This document shows positions 43,455 through 51,148 of a stretch of 64,000 bases of DNA, piece after piece (position 1 is the first letter of the stretch; each line of letters begins with the position of its first letter). Both the position numbers and the translations under genes were made by a program. Source of the stretch: Candidatus Gastranaerophilales bacterium (GTDB taxonomy: Bacteria; Cyanobacteriota; Vampirovibrionia; Gastranaerophilales; Gastranaerophilaceae); assembly GCA_944326545.1 (NCBI GenBank), contig CALVEH010000003.1:124001-188000 (forward strand), written 5' to 3'. The notes under the pieces were generated by a model that saw nothing but the letters and a program-made list of their open reading frames with translations, was not told the DNA's origin and ran no database searches.

Positions 43455-44099
43455 TTAATATTTTAAATCGAAAAAGTGTTCTTTCTCCCCAACTGTTGTA
43501 AGTTTCAATTTGCTTAAGTTTTCTTTATCAAACTGCAGAATATTAGCACTGGAGAAAAAAGAAGGGCGCCCATTATTTTGGTAATAAATAATTTGTTCAT
43601 CCACTCCATTTTTAAAGAACTTATCCATTAATTTTCTTACATAATCTAATATGGAATTTGGGACCCCAATAATAATATCTGGTTGCTCTCTAGTGACAAG
43701 CCCACGGATATTAAAGAACAATTTGGGATCCTGAGACTTATCAACAAAACTATCATAAGATTGCAACTGTTTTTCTAATGCAGCAAGCTGATTTTTCATA
43801 GTTTCTCTTTGCGGAGTATAATGCGACAATATTGCAATCGGTTTTCTATCTTTCCCTTTCATTACAACAGATACAGCATTACAGCCTGACAAAGCATCCG
43901 TATAAATTGTATTTACACCGTCAGCAGAAATTTTTACGCCAGCACACTCATTCATTCCTACATGTTTAATGCAATTATTACCCTCTTGAAGCATCTTCCA
44001 CAAACGCATCTCAGGCGTTTGTTTGAACAATTCATTATTTTGTTTTATATCACGAGTCACTTGAGGTAAAACTTGTCTCGTTAAATTTTGTATAGACAC
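43455..44099 (-). CDS. Orphan with an LSGC motif: possible CNF1/BLF1/CheD-like deamidase
   Basis: A 214-residue protein of no recognised family. Residues 60-95 read GVNTIYTDALSGCNAVSVVM, a charged turn, then IAILSHYTP. The LSGC cysteine (C73), a later His in a strand (H93) and a Thr six residues before the Cys (T67) recall the catalytic Cys/His/Thr arrangement of the CNF1, BLF1 and CheD glutamine deamidases; Cys-His spacing (20) is a little longer than in those. Starts at GTG with AAGGA upstream. No signal peptide. It lies 64 bases after two exported paralogs on the same strand. The deamidase assignment is inferred. Confidence 0.55.
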   Translation of the reverse strand: MSIQNLTRQVLPQVTRDIKQNNELFKQTPEMRLWKMLQEGNNCIKHVGMNECAGVKISADGVNTIYTDALSGCNAVSVVMKGKDRKPIAILSHYTPQRETMKNQLAALEKQLQSYDSFVDKSQDPKLFFNIRGLVTREQPDIIIGVPNSILDYVRKLMDKFFKNGVDEQIIYYQNNGRPSFFSSANILQFDKENLSKLKLTTVGEKEHFFDLKY

Positions 44100-44163
44100 A
44101 GCTATTCCTTACACATATTTTATTTCACAGAAATAAAAACAAAACTAAAAAAAAATTGCTTGT

Positions 44164-45069
44164 CTATTTTTTCTCAGAAGATTGAACTTCTCTTTTTGAA
44201 AGAACTTCCTCAAACTGGGCCATAGACTCCATACCAACAAGTTGTTCCAGTGCAGAACGTTTTGACAAAAAGTCAGAACGCAATTTACTTTGCTTGTTTA
44301 TAGCTTCTCTATAAAAAACATCAAGCATTATAACCTGAGCATCAGAAAGACCTTTTGTGTTAGAAAAGTCTCTTTTTCGTTTTGCAACAAGAATATCAGA
44401 ACGTTGCAACGCCTGACGAGAGGTCATGTAATCAAAGTAATAAAAGATTATCTTTCTTTGAAGTTCTTCTATTTTTCTTATTAGAACAACCATATCAGCA
44501 TCATTTACTTTAGAAAACTTATAGTTTAAATCTTTATCATCGACTGACAAAGAGCCCAAAACACTGCTACCCATAATAGAAGAAATTGCAGCAATTGGGT
44601 TACCTATACCGATACCTGCCAAACTACCGACTGTTGACAAGGGCTGAATAATTTTTTTTACAATACTTTGATCAGGTTTGTCTTCATCCGGATTAGACAA
44701 CTTATACACAATAAACTTAACAGTCTGACTGTTTTGAGCAGCACCTATCCACAAAAGCTGTATATCTGCCAATGTATCAGCAGATTCAAGCTCTGCATCG
44801 TCACTTATCTCTTTGGCAATCTTTTTAAGACTCAAATCAGCATAAGTTATATTTTTAACCGCCTCGGCAGTTTTATCCAAAGTCGCATCCTTAGCTTTTA
44901 CCTCTTTATCAGAGGTAGAAACCTTATACTGATTTTCCGGTATAGAGCCAACACCTAGCCTATACGCAGGTGGCATAGGTTCTGTTAGCTCTTCCACGCT
45001 AATAGCAAACACAGGCTGTATTGCCAAACAGCAAAAAACAAAAGCAGCACAAAGTTTATTTCTTATCAT
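44164..45069 (-). CDS. Exported orphan protein, paralog B
   Basis: A 301-residue protein with signal peptide (KLCAAFVFCCLAIQPVFAIS). The mature part is mainly helical: a charged coil region, a hydrophobic Gly/Ser-rich stretch (STVGSLAGIGIGNPIAAISS), and coiled coil (IRKIEELQRKIIFYYFDYMT). It resembles the preceding gene: DIQLLWIGAAQNSQTVKFIV against DIEMLWKSTVDNNSLIKFAM, and the D-M/L-V/I-x-L coil. Starts within the end of its paralog by 14 bases. Function unknown; perhaps a periplasmic envelope component. Confidence 0.75.
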   Translation of the reverse strand: MIRNKLCAAFVFCCLAIQPVFAISVEELTEPMPPAYRLGVGSIPENQYKVSTSDKEVKAKDATLDKTAEAVKNITYADLSLKKIAKEISDDAELESADTLADIQLLWIGAAQNSQTVKFIVYKLSNPDEDKPDQSIVKKIIQPLSTVGSLAGIGIGNPIAAISSIMGSSVLGSLSVDDKDLNYKFSKVNDADMVVLIRKIEELQRKIIFYYFDYMTSRQALQRSDILVAKRKRDFSNTKGLSDAQVIMLDVFYREAINKQSKLRSDFLSKRSALEQLVGMESMAQFEEVLSKREVQSSEKK

Positions 45070-45937
45070 TTGTGCCCCCTGTCTTTTTTGTATTATCAGG
45101 TTGTTTTTTTACTTCCGTTGCTGTAAAAAGCTCGTTTTTAAAAGCATATTGATATAGATTTAAGTTTTGGACTGTTTTTTTACCTGCAAGTCTTTCCAAA
45201 TCCATCTGATAACGTCTTACTTCTCTGATTTGTTCAAACTCTTGAAAAAGCAAATCATCATACAAAGCACCAGATACCAACATTTCCATCTTATCTGTCG
45301 GATTACCGCTTTTAGCTTTTTTTAAAGCCTGAGCATAATTTTTGTTATACAAAACAAGTCTTTGTCTTGTATCTTTGACTTGGCTTAGAGCCATTTTATA
45401 ACTGTAATATGAGTTTATTATTTGATCTTGCAAAGACTCAATCATGCCTGCAAGCTCAATTAATTCAGTATCGGTCAAAGGAGTTTCTTTGGGGTTATGT
45501 ACCTTTGAAAGATAATTGTTCGCTAGCCTACCAGTAGCATATGAAGCAGATTGAACCATATAATTTGCACCAAACATCGCAGGTACAAAAGATGCACCAT
45601 TAATCAACGCTGCAGCAGATTTAGCCAGCAAAGAAGAATGATATCTCTGCTGTTCAGGAGGAATAGAAAGTTTTTTCATTGCAAACTTAATCAAACTGTT
45701 ATTATCAACAGTAGATTTCCAAAGCATTTCAATATCTTCAATATCTTTTTGCTGTTGAAGCTCTGCAATACCTTTTAAAGCATCATCTTTATCAAGAGTA
45801 AGGTCCTTAGTTTCTTTTTCCACTTTCGGAGTGTATTCAACTTTCTGCTTTGACACATTATCAAGGCCAATTTCATCAGCAAATGCGCATCCAAAAAGGC
45901 TCAAAAGAACTATTAAACTCACCGTAAACTTTTTCAT
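45056..45937 (-). CDS. Exported orphan protein, paralog A
   Basis: A 293-residue protein with signal peptide (KKFTVSLIVLLSLFGCAFAD). It reads both as a signal peptidase I site (AFA-DE) and as a near-lipobox (LFGC), the Phe making lipidation less likely. The mature part is helical with a Lys/Glu-rich start, a small hydrophobic Ala/Gly region near 120-145 and coiled coil, like paralog B. First gene of a transcript with paralog B and possibly the LSGC protein. The Thr/Lys-rich tail is probably disordered. Confidence 0.75.
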   Translation of the reverse strand: MKKFTVSLIVLLSLFGCAFADEIGLDNVSKQKVEYTPKVEKETKDLTLDKDDALKGIAELQQQKDIEDIEMLWKSTVDNNSLIKFAMKKLSIPPEQQRYHSSLLAKSAAALINGASFVPAMFGANYMVQSASYATGRLANNYLSKVHNPKETPLTDTELIELAGMIESLQDQIINSYYSYKMALSQVKDTRQRLVLYNKNYAQALKKAKSGNPTDKMEMLVSGALYDDLLFQEFEQIREVRRYQMDLERLAGKKTVQNLNLYQYAFKNELFTATEVKKQPDNTKKTGGTNDKK

Positions 45938-46021
45938 ACAATTACTTTATAACACATAATTCATACTTAAGAAATTTTGTTCATAATATTGTAAAATAAA
46001 TGTAACTACAAAGGAGAATAT

Positions 46022-46801
46022 ATGGACAATATACTTAAAGAAATAGCCAAACAATATTCAAAACTCAATTGTGTTTACGCTGTTGTCCAAGCAGGTTCAA
46101 GAACATCTAATCAAAATGACGAATCCTCTGATTACGATATTTATATCTATACAGATATGGAAATTCCAACAGATTTTAGAGAAGAACTTGCCAAAACTTA
46201 TACAAATAACTACGAAATCAACAATCAATACTTTGAAACAGGAGACGAATGGATTTTAGAAAACGGAATAATCCTTGATTTTATGTTTAGAAGCCCTGAT
46301 TGGATAAAAAGCAGCATAGAAAATGTTTTTGAAAAACACTATGCATCAAACGGCTATACAACATGTTTTTTACACAATGTTGCAACATCAAAAATTCTTT
46401 ATGATAAAAGTGATTGGTTCAAAAATCTGCAAAATAAAATAAACCAACCATATCCGGAAGAACTTCAAAAAAACATAATAAAAAGAAACCTGATGCTTTT
46501 AAAAGATAAAAAATGTTCATCATATTTTGACCAAATAAAATTGGCAATAAAAAGACAAGATCCGGTTAGTATAAACCATAGAATAACAGCGTTTTTAGCC
46601 TCATATTTTGATATTTTGTTCGCAGCAAACAAAATCTATCACCCAGGTGAAAAAAGATTGATAAAATACGCACAAACACACTGTAAAAAACTACCACAAG
46701 GATTTGAAACAGACATAACAGAACTTCTACAAGGTCAAAATCCAAACAAAGCTAAAATCATTGAAAGAATGGTTGAAAAACTCAAACAAATATTACCTTA
46801 A
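46022..46801 (+). CDS. Nucleotidyltransferase-fold protein (DUF4037 type)
   Basis: A 259-residue protein with an N-terminal polymerase-beta-like fold: VVQAGSRTSNQNDESSDYDI, the GS...DxD metal/nucleotide motif, with a third acidic residue (ILDF) later. The C-terminal helical part (HRITAFLASYFDILFAANKI) fits DUF4037 or aminoglycoside-adenylyltransferase relatives. Substrate unknown; such enzymes modify small molecules, tRNA or proteins. AGGAG lies before the ATG. Single gene, divergent from the exported paralogs. Confidence 0.8.
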   Translation: MDNILKEIAKQYSKLNCVYAVVQAGSRTSNQNDESSDYDIYIYTDMEIPTDFREELAKTYTNNYEINNQYFETGDEWILENGIILDFMFRSPDWIKSSIENVFEKHYASNGYTTCFLHNVATSKILYDKSDWFKNLQNKINQPYPEELQKNIIKRNLMLLKDKKCSSYFDQIKLAIKRQDPVSINHRITAFLASYFDILFAANKIYHPGEKRLIKYAQTHCKKLPQGFETDITELLQGQNPNKAKIIERMVEKLKQILP

Positions 46802-46879
46802 ACTAATGTATAAATGTCTGATAAAAAAAACAATTAACCCTAATATAATCAATTAAAATAAGAATTTAAGGGGAACAAA

Positions 46880-47440
46880 ATGGAAGAAAACTCAAAAAAT
46901 CAAGAAACTAAAGAAATCAAAGAATGCCACTGCAAAGAACACAAAACAGAACACTGGATAAAATTTGCGCTCATATTATTTGTTTTATTCATCGCGTGTT
47001 ATCTTGCAGTGTATTATGTACTTGATCAGATGCGTCACGCATATTATATGCCACCAATGCCAATGAACAACATTGACAGAATAATCGATGAACAGGAAAA
47101 AATGCTTGAAGGTATGCAGGGAATGGGGGCAATGCCAATGCATAATGCAGCAATGATGAAAATGAAAACACCTGTGGAAACCTATAAAGACGACTCTGAT
47201 AACACATACAAAATGATAATAGACCTAAAACCTTTTAACAACAGTCCAAATAACATAAGCTTGGACATTCAAAAAAACAAAATAAATATCAATGGTCTTG
47301 GAGAAAAATCAGGCAAACATTCTGATAAAGTTTATTCATTCTCTCAAAGTTTTATGTTACCTGAAGATATAGACACAGATGAAGTAACTAAAGAACAAAA
47401 AGGTCACAAATACATCGTAACTATGCCAATAGATAATTAA
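46880..47440 (+). CDS. Membrane-anchored Hsp20/alpha-crystallin-like protein
   Basis: A 186-residue protein. A Cys/His-bearing N-terminus (CHCKEHKTEHW) leads to one membrane helix (FALILFVLFIACYLAVYYVL, about 29-48), a Met/Pro-rich linker (YYMPPMPMNN, GMQGMGAMPMHN) and a C-terminal beta-sandwich (TYKMIIDLKPFNN, ISLDIQKNKININGL, VYSFSQSFMLPEDIDTD, GHKYIVTMP) like the alpha-crystallin domain of small heat shock proteins. Hsp20s are normally soluble; an N-terminal membrane anchor would place the chaperone domain outside or at the membrane. AAGGGG precedes the ATG. Confidence 0.72.
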   Translation: MEENSKNQETKEIKECHCKEHKTEHWIKFALILFVLFIACYLAVYYVLDQMRHAYYMPPMPMNNIDRIIDEQEKMLEGMQGMGAMPMHNAAMMKMKTPVETYKDDSDNTYKMIIDLKPFNNSPNNISLDIQKNKININGLGEKSGKHSDKVYSFSQSFMLPEDIDTDEVTKEQKGHKYIVTMPIDN

Positions 47441-47445
47441 TTAAT

Positions 47446-47481
47446 AAAAAAAAGCTGTCAGATAAACTGACAGCTTTTTTT
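47446..47481. terminator. Bidirectional terminator
   Basis: A 13-bp stem AAAAAGCTGTCAG/CTGACAGCTTTTT with a five-base loop and T-runs both ways, between the Hsp20-like gene and the converging EF-hand gene. Confidence 0.92.
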
Positions 47482-47482
47482 A

Positions 47483-50275
47483 TTAACCAGCATAAATTCT
47501 TGATAACATTTGGAATATTTGTGTTGCTGTTTCATCACCTGAATTTTTATCAGGATGGAATTTTATTGAAAGTTTTCGATAATTTGCTTTTGACATTTTT
47601 TTCAAAGCATCAACAGGCATTTCTAGAACATCTGCTAGCTGTTTTAACTCTGTATTACTCAATGAGGCAATACCTCTGTTATTAACTTTATCTGCAATAG
47701 CTTTAAATGCTTGAGGATTTTGCTTTGCCCAATTCAACCCTTTAGGAATGTCAGAAGTAAAGGAAGCTTTGTATTTAGTAAATAATTCTTTAAGCCCGCC
47801 TTTTGATTGAATAGCTTTACTGAGCTCTGCTGGTGACATTTTTGACAATTCAGCCCTACTCATTTTGGTAATATCAACAAGTTTTGACATATCAGCATTG
47901 GAGATTTTACCATTTTGTATTGCTCTTTCCATATCAGCAATATCGTCTAGTGATAAATCTCTTGCATTTTTTGCTGCACGAGCAGCAGCTGCTGCATCAT
48001 CTGCATTATTGGCTGCAGTATTGCCCGCTGTTGAACTTGTTGTTCTTCCTGTTGAAGAACCTGCGCCTTGTTTGGAAGCCCCTGCTGCAGTTTGTTTTGC
48101 AGCTCCAGCTGCATCATCCGCTGCCCCCGTAGTTGCACCTGCACCGCTTTGTTTAGAAGCGCCTGCTGCTGCCTGTTTTGCAGCCCCAGCTGCATCATCT
48201 GCAGCTCCAGTAGCTGCACCTGCATTGCCTGCCGATGGTTTAGGAAGAATTCTTGAACCGGCTGCCGCTGCATCATCTGCTGTATTAGCAGCAGCACCCG
48301 TAGCTGAACCAGCACCACCAGTCGGTGTTTTAGAAAGAAGTCTAGAACCTGCTACTGCAACATCGTCTGATGTATTAGCAGCAGCACCCGTAGCTGCACC
48401 AGCACCACCAGTCGGTGCTTTAGGAAGAAATTTTGAACCTGCGGCTACCGCATCATCTGCAGAATTAGTAAGAGCAGGAGCAGCCGATTTTCCAGCGTTT
48501 ACAGCCGTAGAGCCAGTTTTTGAAAGCAAACTTCCTGCTCCTTTAGCAAGTCCTGCTGTTGCTGCAGACAATAAAGCCTCTTTACCTGCCTGATTTACAA
48601 TTTCACCCATATTTTCAGCGTTAACATCGCCATCTATATCATTTGTAGCAAGATCTGCGGTCTCAGCAGCTACACTGGAAACGAAAGTTGTACCACCTGC
48701 CACGGCGGCTGTGACAGCTAGTGAAGCGCCGCCTGTTGCCACAGCAGCGGCAGCTGAAACAACGCCAACTGTAACACCTTTTACAACACTTGCTCCTGTT
48801 TCTTGAGATTCATTGTATTTTACTACACGCTGTGTTATATCATTTTCACTAATTTCTTTGTATAATGCATCAAATTTTGCCTTATCGCCACTTTGCAAAG
48901 CTTCACGCAATTCATTTAACTTAGCTTTGTATGCATTCAAGTCAGCTCGAACATGATCTTCCGTGTTTGTTGAACCAAAGAATCCTGAGACGGCATCAGC
49001 AGTATTAGCAGCCCAACCGTCTTTTTTAACCTGAGCATCAAATGCCTTCTGTGCCTCATTAAAAGTTCTTACAAGTTCATTAAATTGTTCTCTTGATGAC
49101 GCCATTTTCTTATTTTTTTCAACAGCAGCATCTTTTTTGGCAACTTTTCCTGCATCAAGTATTGTTCCATCATGAGCAACCAAGTATTTGTTACCTTGTT
49201 TATCTACAGCCCAATATCTGCCATTTTCTGCCTTTTCTCCGGTTGGTTTCAACTTTAAGCGTCTACCTTCACTACCGTCTTTATTACGATAAAAAGCATC
49301 TACTGTATATTTGGCATTTTCAGCAGCTTCTCTTCGTTTTTCTGCTGCATCATTATAAAGGCCAATCTGTTCTGATGAATTATTCAAATCACCAAGATCA
49401 GCGCCAAGTTTGACTTTGTCGCCAACCATAAGATATTCAACACCTTTTTTATTTTTTCTTACTGCACCTGGGTTGTTTTCTTCAAACTCAGCTTTTGCTG
49501 CAGCGATATCTTCTTCTGTCGGATTTTCAATTCCCTTTTTCGCAAGAATTCGTTTTATCAAATCATTATAACGTTCACCATTTTGCACAGTATAATCAAA
49601 AGTAGCTGGTTGAGATTCTTCAGCAGCTTTGTTTTTTGCTTCAGCTTCTGCTGCTTTAGCAGCCTCTAGTTCAGCCAATTCATCAGCTGACATTACTTTA
49701 AATTTTTGCTCTGCATCAGACCAATGAACTTCTTCAAAAGCAGTCATATCAGCATTTGGCAAATAATATTTATTATTCTTTTTGTCCCAATATGCGCCAT
49801 CTAAAGACCATTCCCAACCTGCCTTTTGAGCTTTTGCTTCAAGAGCATCTTGCTTCTGTTGCCATGCAATTTGTTCCTGTTCTTTATTATACTTTTCGAT
49901 AACCTTTTGTGTTTCTTCAGTAGGATCACCTTTAGTTGCGCTAAACAGAGTTTTCATAAATGTTTTTAAATCTTTTGCATCAACTTGATCCTTACCTTCC
50001 AATTTCATATTTTTATTAAAATTTTCTGCAGCAGCTTGGAATTCCTTTTTAGATATTTTGTTATCACCAGAAACATCTAACGAATCAAAAGCTTGTAAAG
50101 CCAAAGCCATCTCTGCAGATGATAATTTGCCGTCTTTATTTACGTCAAAACTTTTGAATATTTCAATTAACTTAGCATTCTTTTTGGCAATTTCCTCTTG
50201 GCTTACAGTTTCTGTAGATACTTTTGATAAATCGTACTTATCCCCTTCACCTATTTGTAGTTTTTTTCCAAACAT
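47483..50275 (-). CDS. EF-hand / LysM-like / J-domain multidomain protein
   Basis: A 930-residue protein with an unusual domain order. Two EF-hand loops stand at the start, DVNKDGKLSSAE (about 44-55) and DVSGDNKISKKE (67-78). A LysM-like module follows (FDYTVQNGERYNDLIKRILA ... YLMVGDKVKLG, about 225-295), then a hydrophobic Ala/Gly stretch (VVSAAAAVATGGASLAVTAA, about 500), Ala/Gly-rich tandem repeats (about 600-760) and a C-terminal DnaJ-like J-domain piece (YRKLSIKFHPDKNSGDETAT). No signal peptide is evident. The start is the ATG or a GTG two codons up, with AAAGG before; the far GTG leaves no spacing. Function unknown. Confidence 0.78.
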   Translation of the reverse strand: MFGKKLQIGEGDKYDLSKVSTETVSQEEIAKKNAKLIEIFKSFDVNKDGKLSSAEMALALQAFDSLDVSGDNKISKKEFQAAAENFNKNMKLEGKDQVDAKDLKTFMKTLFSATKGDPTEETQKVIEKYNKEQEQIAWQQKQDALEAKAQKAGWEWSLDGAYWDKKNNKYYLPNADMTAFEEVHWSDAEQKFKVMSADELAELEAAKAAEAEAKNKAAEESQPATFDYTVQNGERYNDLIKRILAKKGIENPTEEDIAAAKAEFEENNPGAVRKNKKGVEYLMVGDKVKLGADLGDLNNSSEQIGLYNDAAEKRREAAENAKYTVDAFYRNKDGSEGRRLKLKPTGEKAENGRYWAVDKQGNKYLVAHDGTILDAGKVAKKDAAVEKNKKMASSREQFNELVRTFNEAQKAFDAQVKKDGWAANTADAVSGFFGSTNTEDHVRADLNAYKAKLNELREALQSGDKAKFDALYKEISENDITQRVVKYNESQETGASVVKGVTVGVVSAAAAVATGGASLAVTAAVAGGTTFVSSVAAETADLATNDIDGDVNAENMGEIVNQAGKEALLSAATAGLAKGAGSLLSKTGSTAVNAGKSAAPALTNSADDAVAAGSKFLPKAPTGGAGAATGAAANTSDDVAVAGSRLLSKTPTGGAGSATGAAANTADDAAAAGSRILPKPSAGNAGAATGAADDAAGAAKQAAAGASKQSGAGATTGAADDAAGAAKQTAAGASKQGAGSSTGRTTSSTAGNTAANNADDAAAAARAAKNARDLSLDDIADMERAIQNGKISNADMSKLVDITKMSRAELSKMSPAELSKAIQSKGGLKELFTKYKASFTSDIPKGLNWAKQNPQAFKAIADKVNNRGIASLSNTELKQLADVLEMPVDALKKMSKANYRKLSIKFHPDKNSGDETATQIFQMLSRIYAG
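48060..48223 (-). repeat. Two 81-bp tandem repeats in the EF-hand/J-domain gene
   Basis: Two nearly identical 81-bp copies (start of matching segments at 48100 and 48181) encode the unit GAADDAAGAAKQAAAGASKQ. They belong to the Ala/Gly-rich linker and could vary in number by slippage or recombination. Confidence 0.75.
48241..48475 (-). repeat. 90-bp tandem repeats in the EF-hand/J-domain gene
   Basis: Two strong 90-bp copies and part of a third encode the unit PTGGAGxATGAAANTxDDxA. The repeated GTCGGTG anchor lies at 48321 and 48411. Confidence 0.75.
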
Positions 50276-50370
50276 GCGCACACACACCTTTCAATCATTA
50301 TTACTGTTAATACGCATATCGGAATATTTAGAGAAAACTTAACTCAACCCCAAAAAACCAAAAATCAAAT

Positions 50371-50410
50371 AAAGCCATAAAAGCTAATATAATCTAGCTT
50401 TAAAGGCTTT
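50371..50410 (-). terminator. Possible terminator of the 197-aa gene
   Basis: Nested arms AAAGCC/GGCTTT and AAAAGCTA/TAGCTTT form a hairpin about 27 bases past the stop of the minus-strand gene. The T-run on the minus strand is broken (ATTTGATTTTT), so support is moderate. Confidence 0.5.
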
Positions 50411-50436
50411 GTAAAATTTTGTAACAACATAAATAA

Positions 50437-51030
50437 TTATAAAATATATTTTTTTACAGAAAATAATTCTTTTAATTCACCACTTTTTAAAACATTTTCA
50501 ATAATTTCTAAAATCGCAGCCAAATCTTCTTTAGAAGGTTCATTTATTTGGCTTGGCAAAACGATATCAGCCGTAGTTTTGGCATTCACTAAATAATTAT
50601 TTTCAGTTAAAAAAGCCTTATACACAGTCATTATTTCAAGCCAACAATCAGGAATATTACAAGTTTTGTTAAGATAATATTTGCAGTCTTTTTTTAACTT
50701 ATCAATATAATTGATTGCGTAATTAACATCAAATAACATATCATCTTCGCTCACTGTTTGACCAAGATATGAATTGTTTAGAATTTCCTTTGGTTCATCC
50801 TTAAAATTTTTGGATATGAAAGTTGCCCATAATAAACAACCAAGATAAAAAGATACAGTATTTTCCAAAAGCTTCAACAGCTGAGGATACAATATCTGAA
50901 ACTTAAATTTTCTTTGATGAGGAGATTTTATCGAAAACAGCATATTATGAGCAGCATCAATATTTGACGCAAAAGGTAATGTATATTTTGAATACCCCGG
51001 ATCAAACAATACTCCTTTTGAAAAATCCAT
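50437..51030 (-). CDS. Hypothetical helical protein, 197 aa
   Basis: A 197-residue, mostly helical soluble protein starting MDFSKGVLFDPGYSKYTLPF and rich in Leu, Lys and Asn. GGGAGA lies before the chosen ATG; the longer frame runs into the promoter region and across the next gene's start. A pair of cysteines (CKYYLNKTCNIPDC) could bind metal. It is divergent from the activator ATPase gene, 118 bases apart. No family recognised. Confidence 0.65.
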   Translation of the reverse strand: MDFSKGVLFDPGYSKYTLPFASNIDAAHNMLFSIKSPHQRKFKFQILYPQLLKLLENTVSFYLGCLLWATFISKNFKDEPKEILNNSYLGQTVSEDDMLFDVNYAINYIDKLKKDCKYYLNKTCNIPDCWLEIMTVYKAFLTENNYLVNAKTTADIVLPSQINEPSKEDLAAILEIIENVLKSGELKELFSVKKYIL

Positions 51031-51148
51031 AAAAAATCTCCCATACACGACTGACATTGAATAATTATAGTATTTTTTTTTGTAAAAAGAAAGTTTGAAA
51101 TAAAGCTTTGTTTTATTTATATTTAAAATAGTAAAAGAGAGGGAAAAC

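Noticed and set aside
47865-48593. A 242-codon Ala-rich plus-strand frame.
   Set aside because: It is the complement of the Ala/Gly repeat region of the EF-hand/J-domain gene, whose frame and domains are clear.
50276-50287. A GTG start for the EF-hand protein four codons upstream of the ATG.
   Set aside because: It would abut the AAAGG with one base of spacing; the ATG or a nearer GTG fits better.
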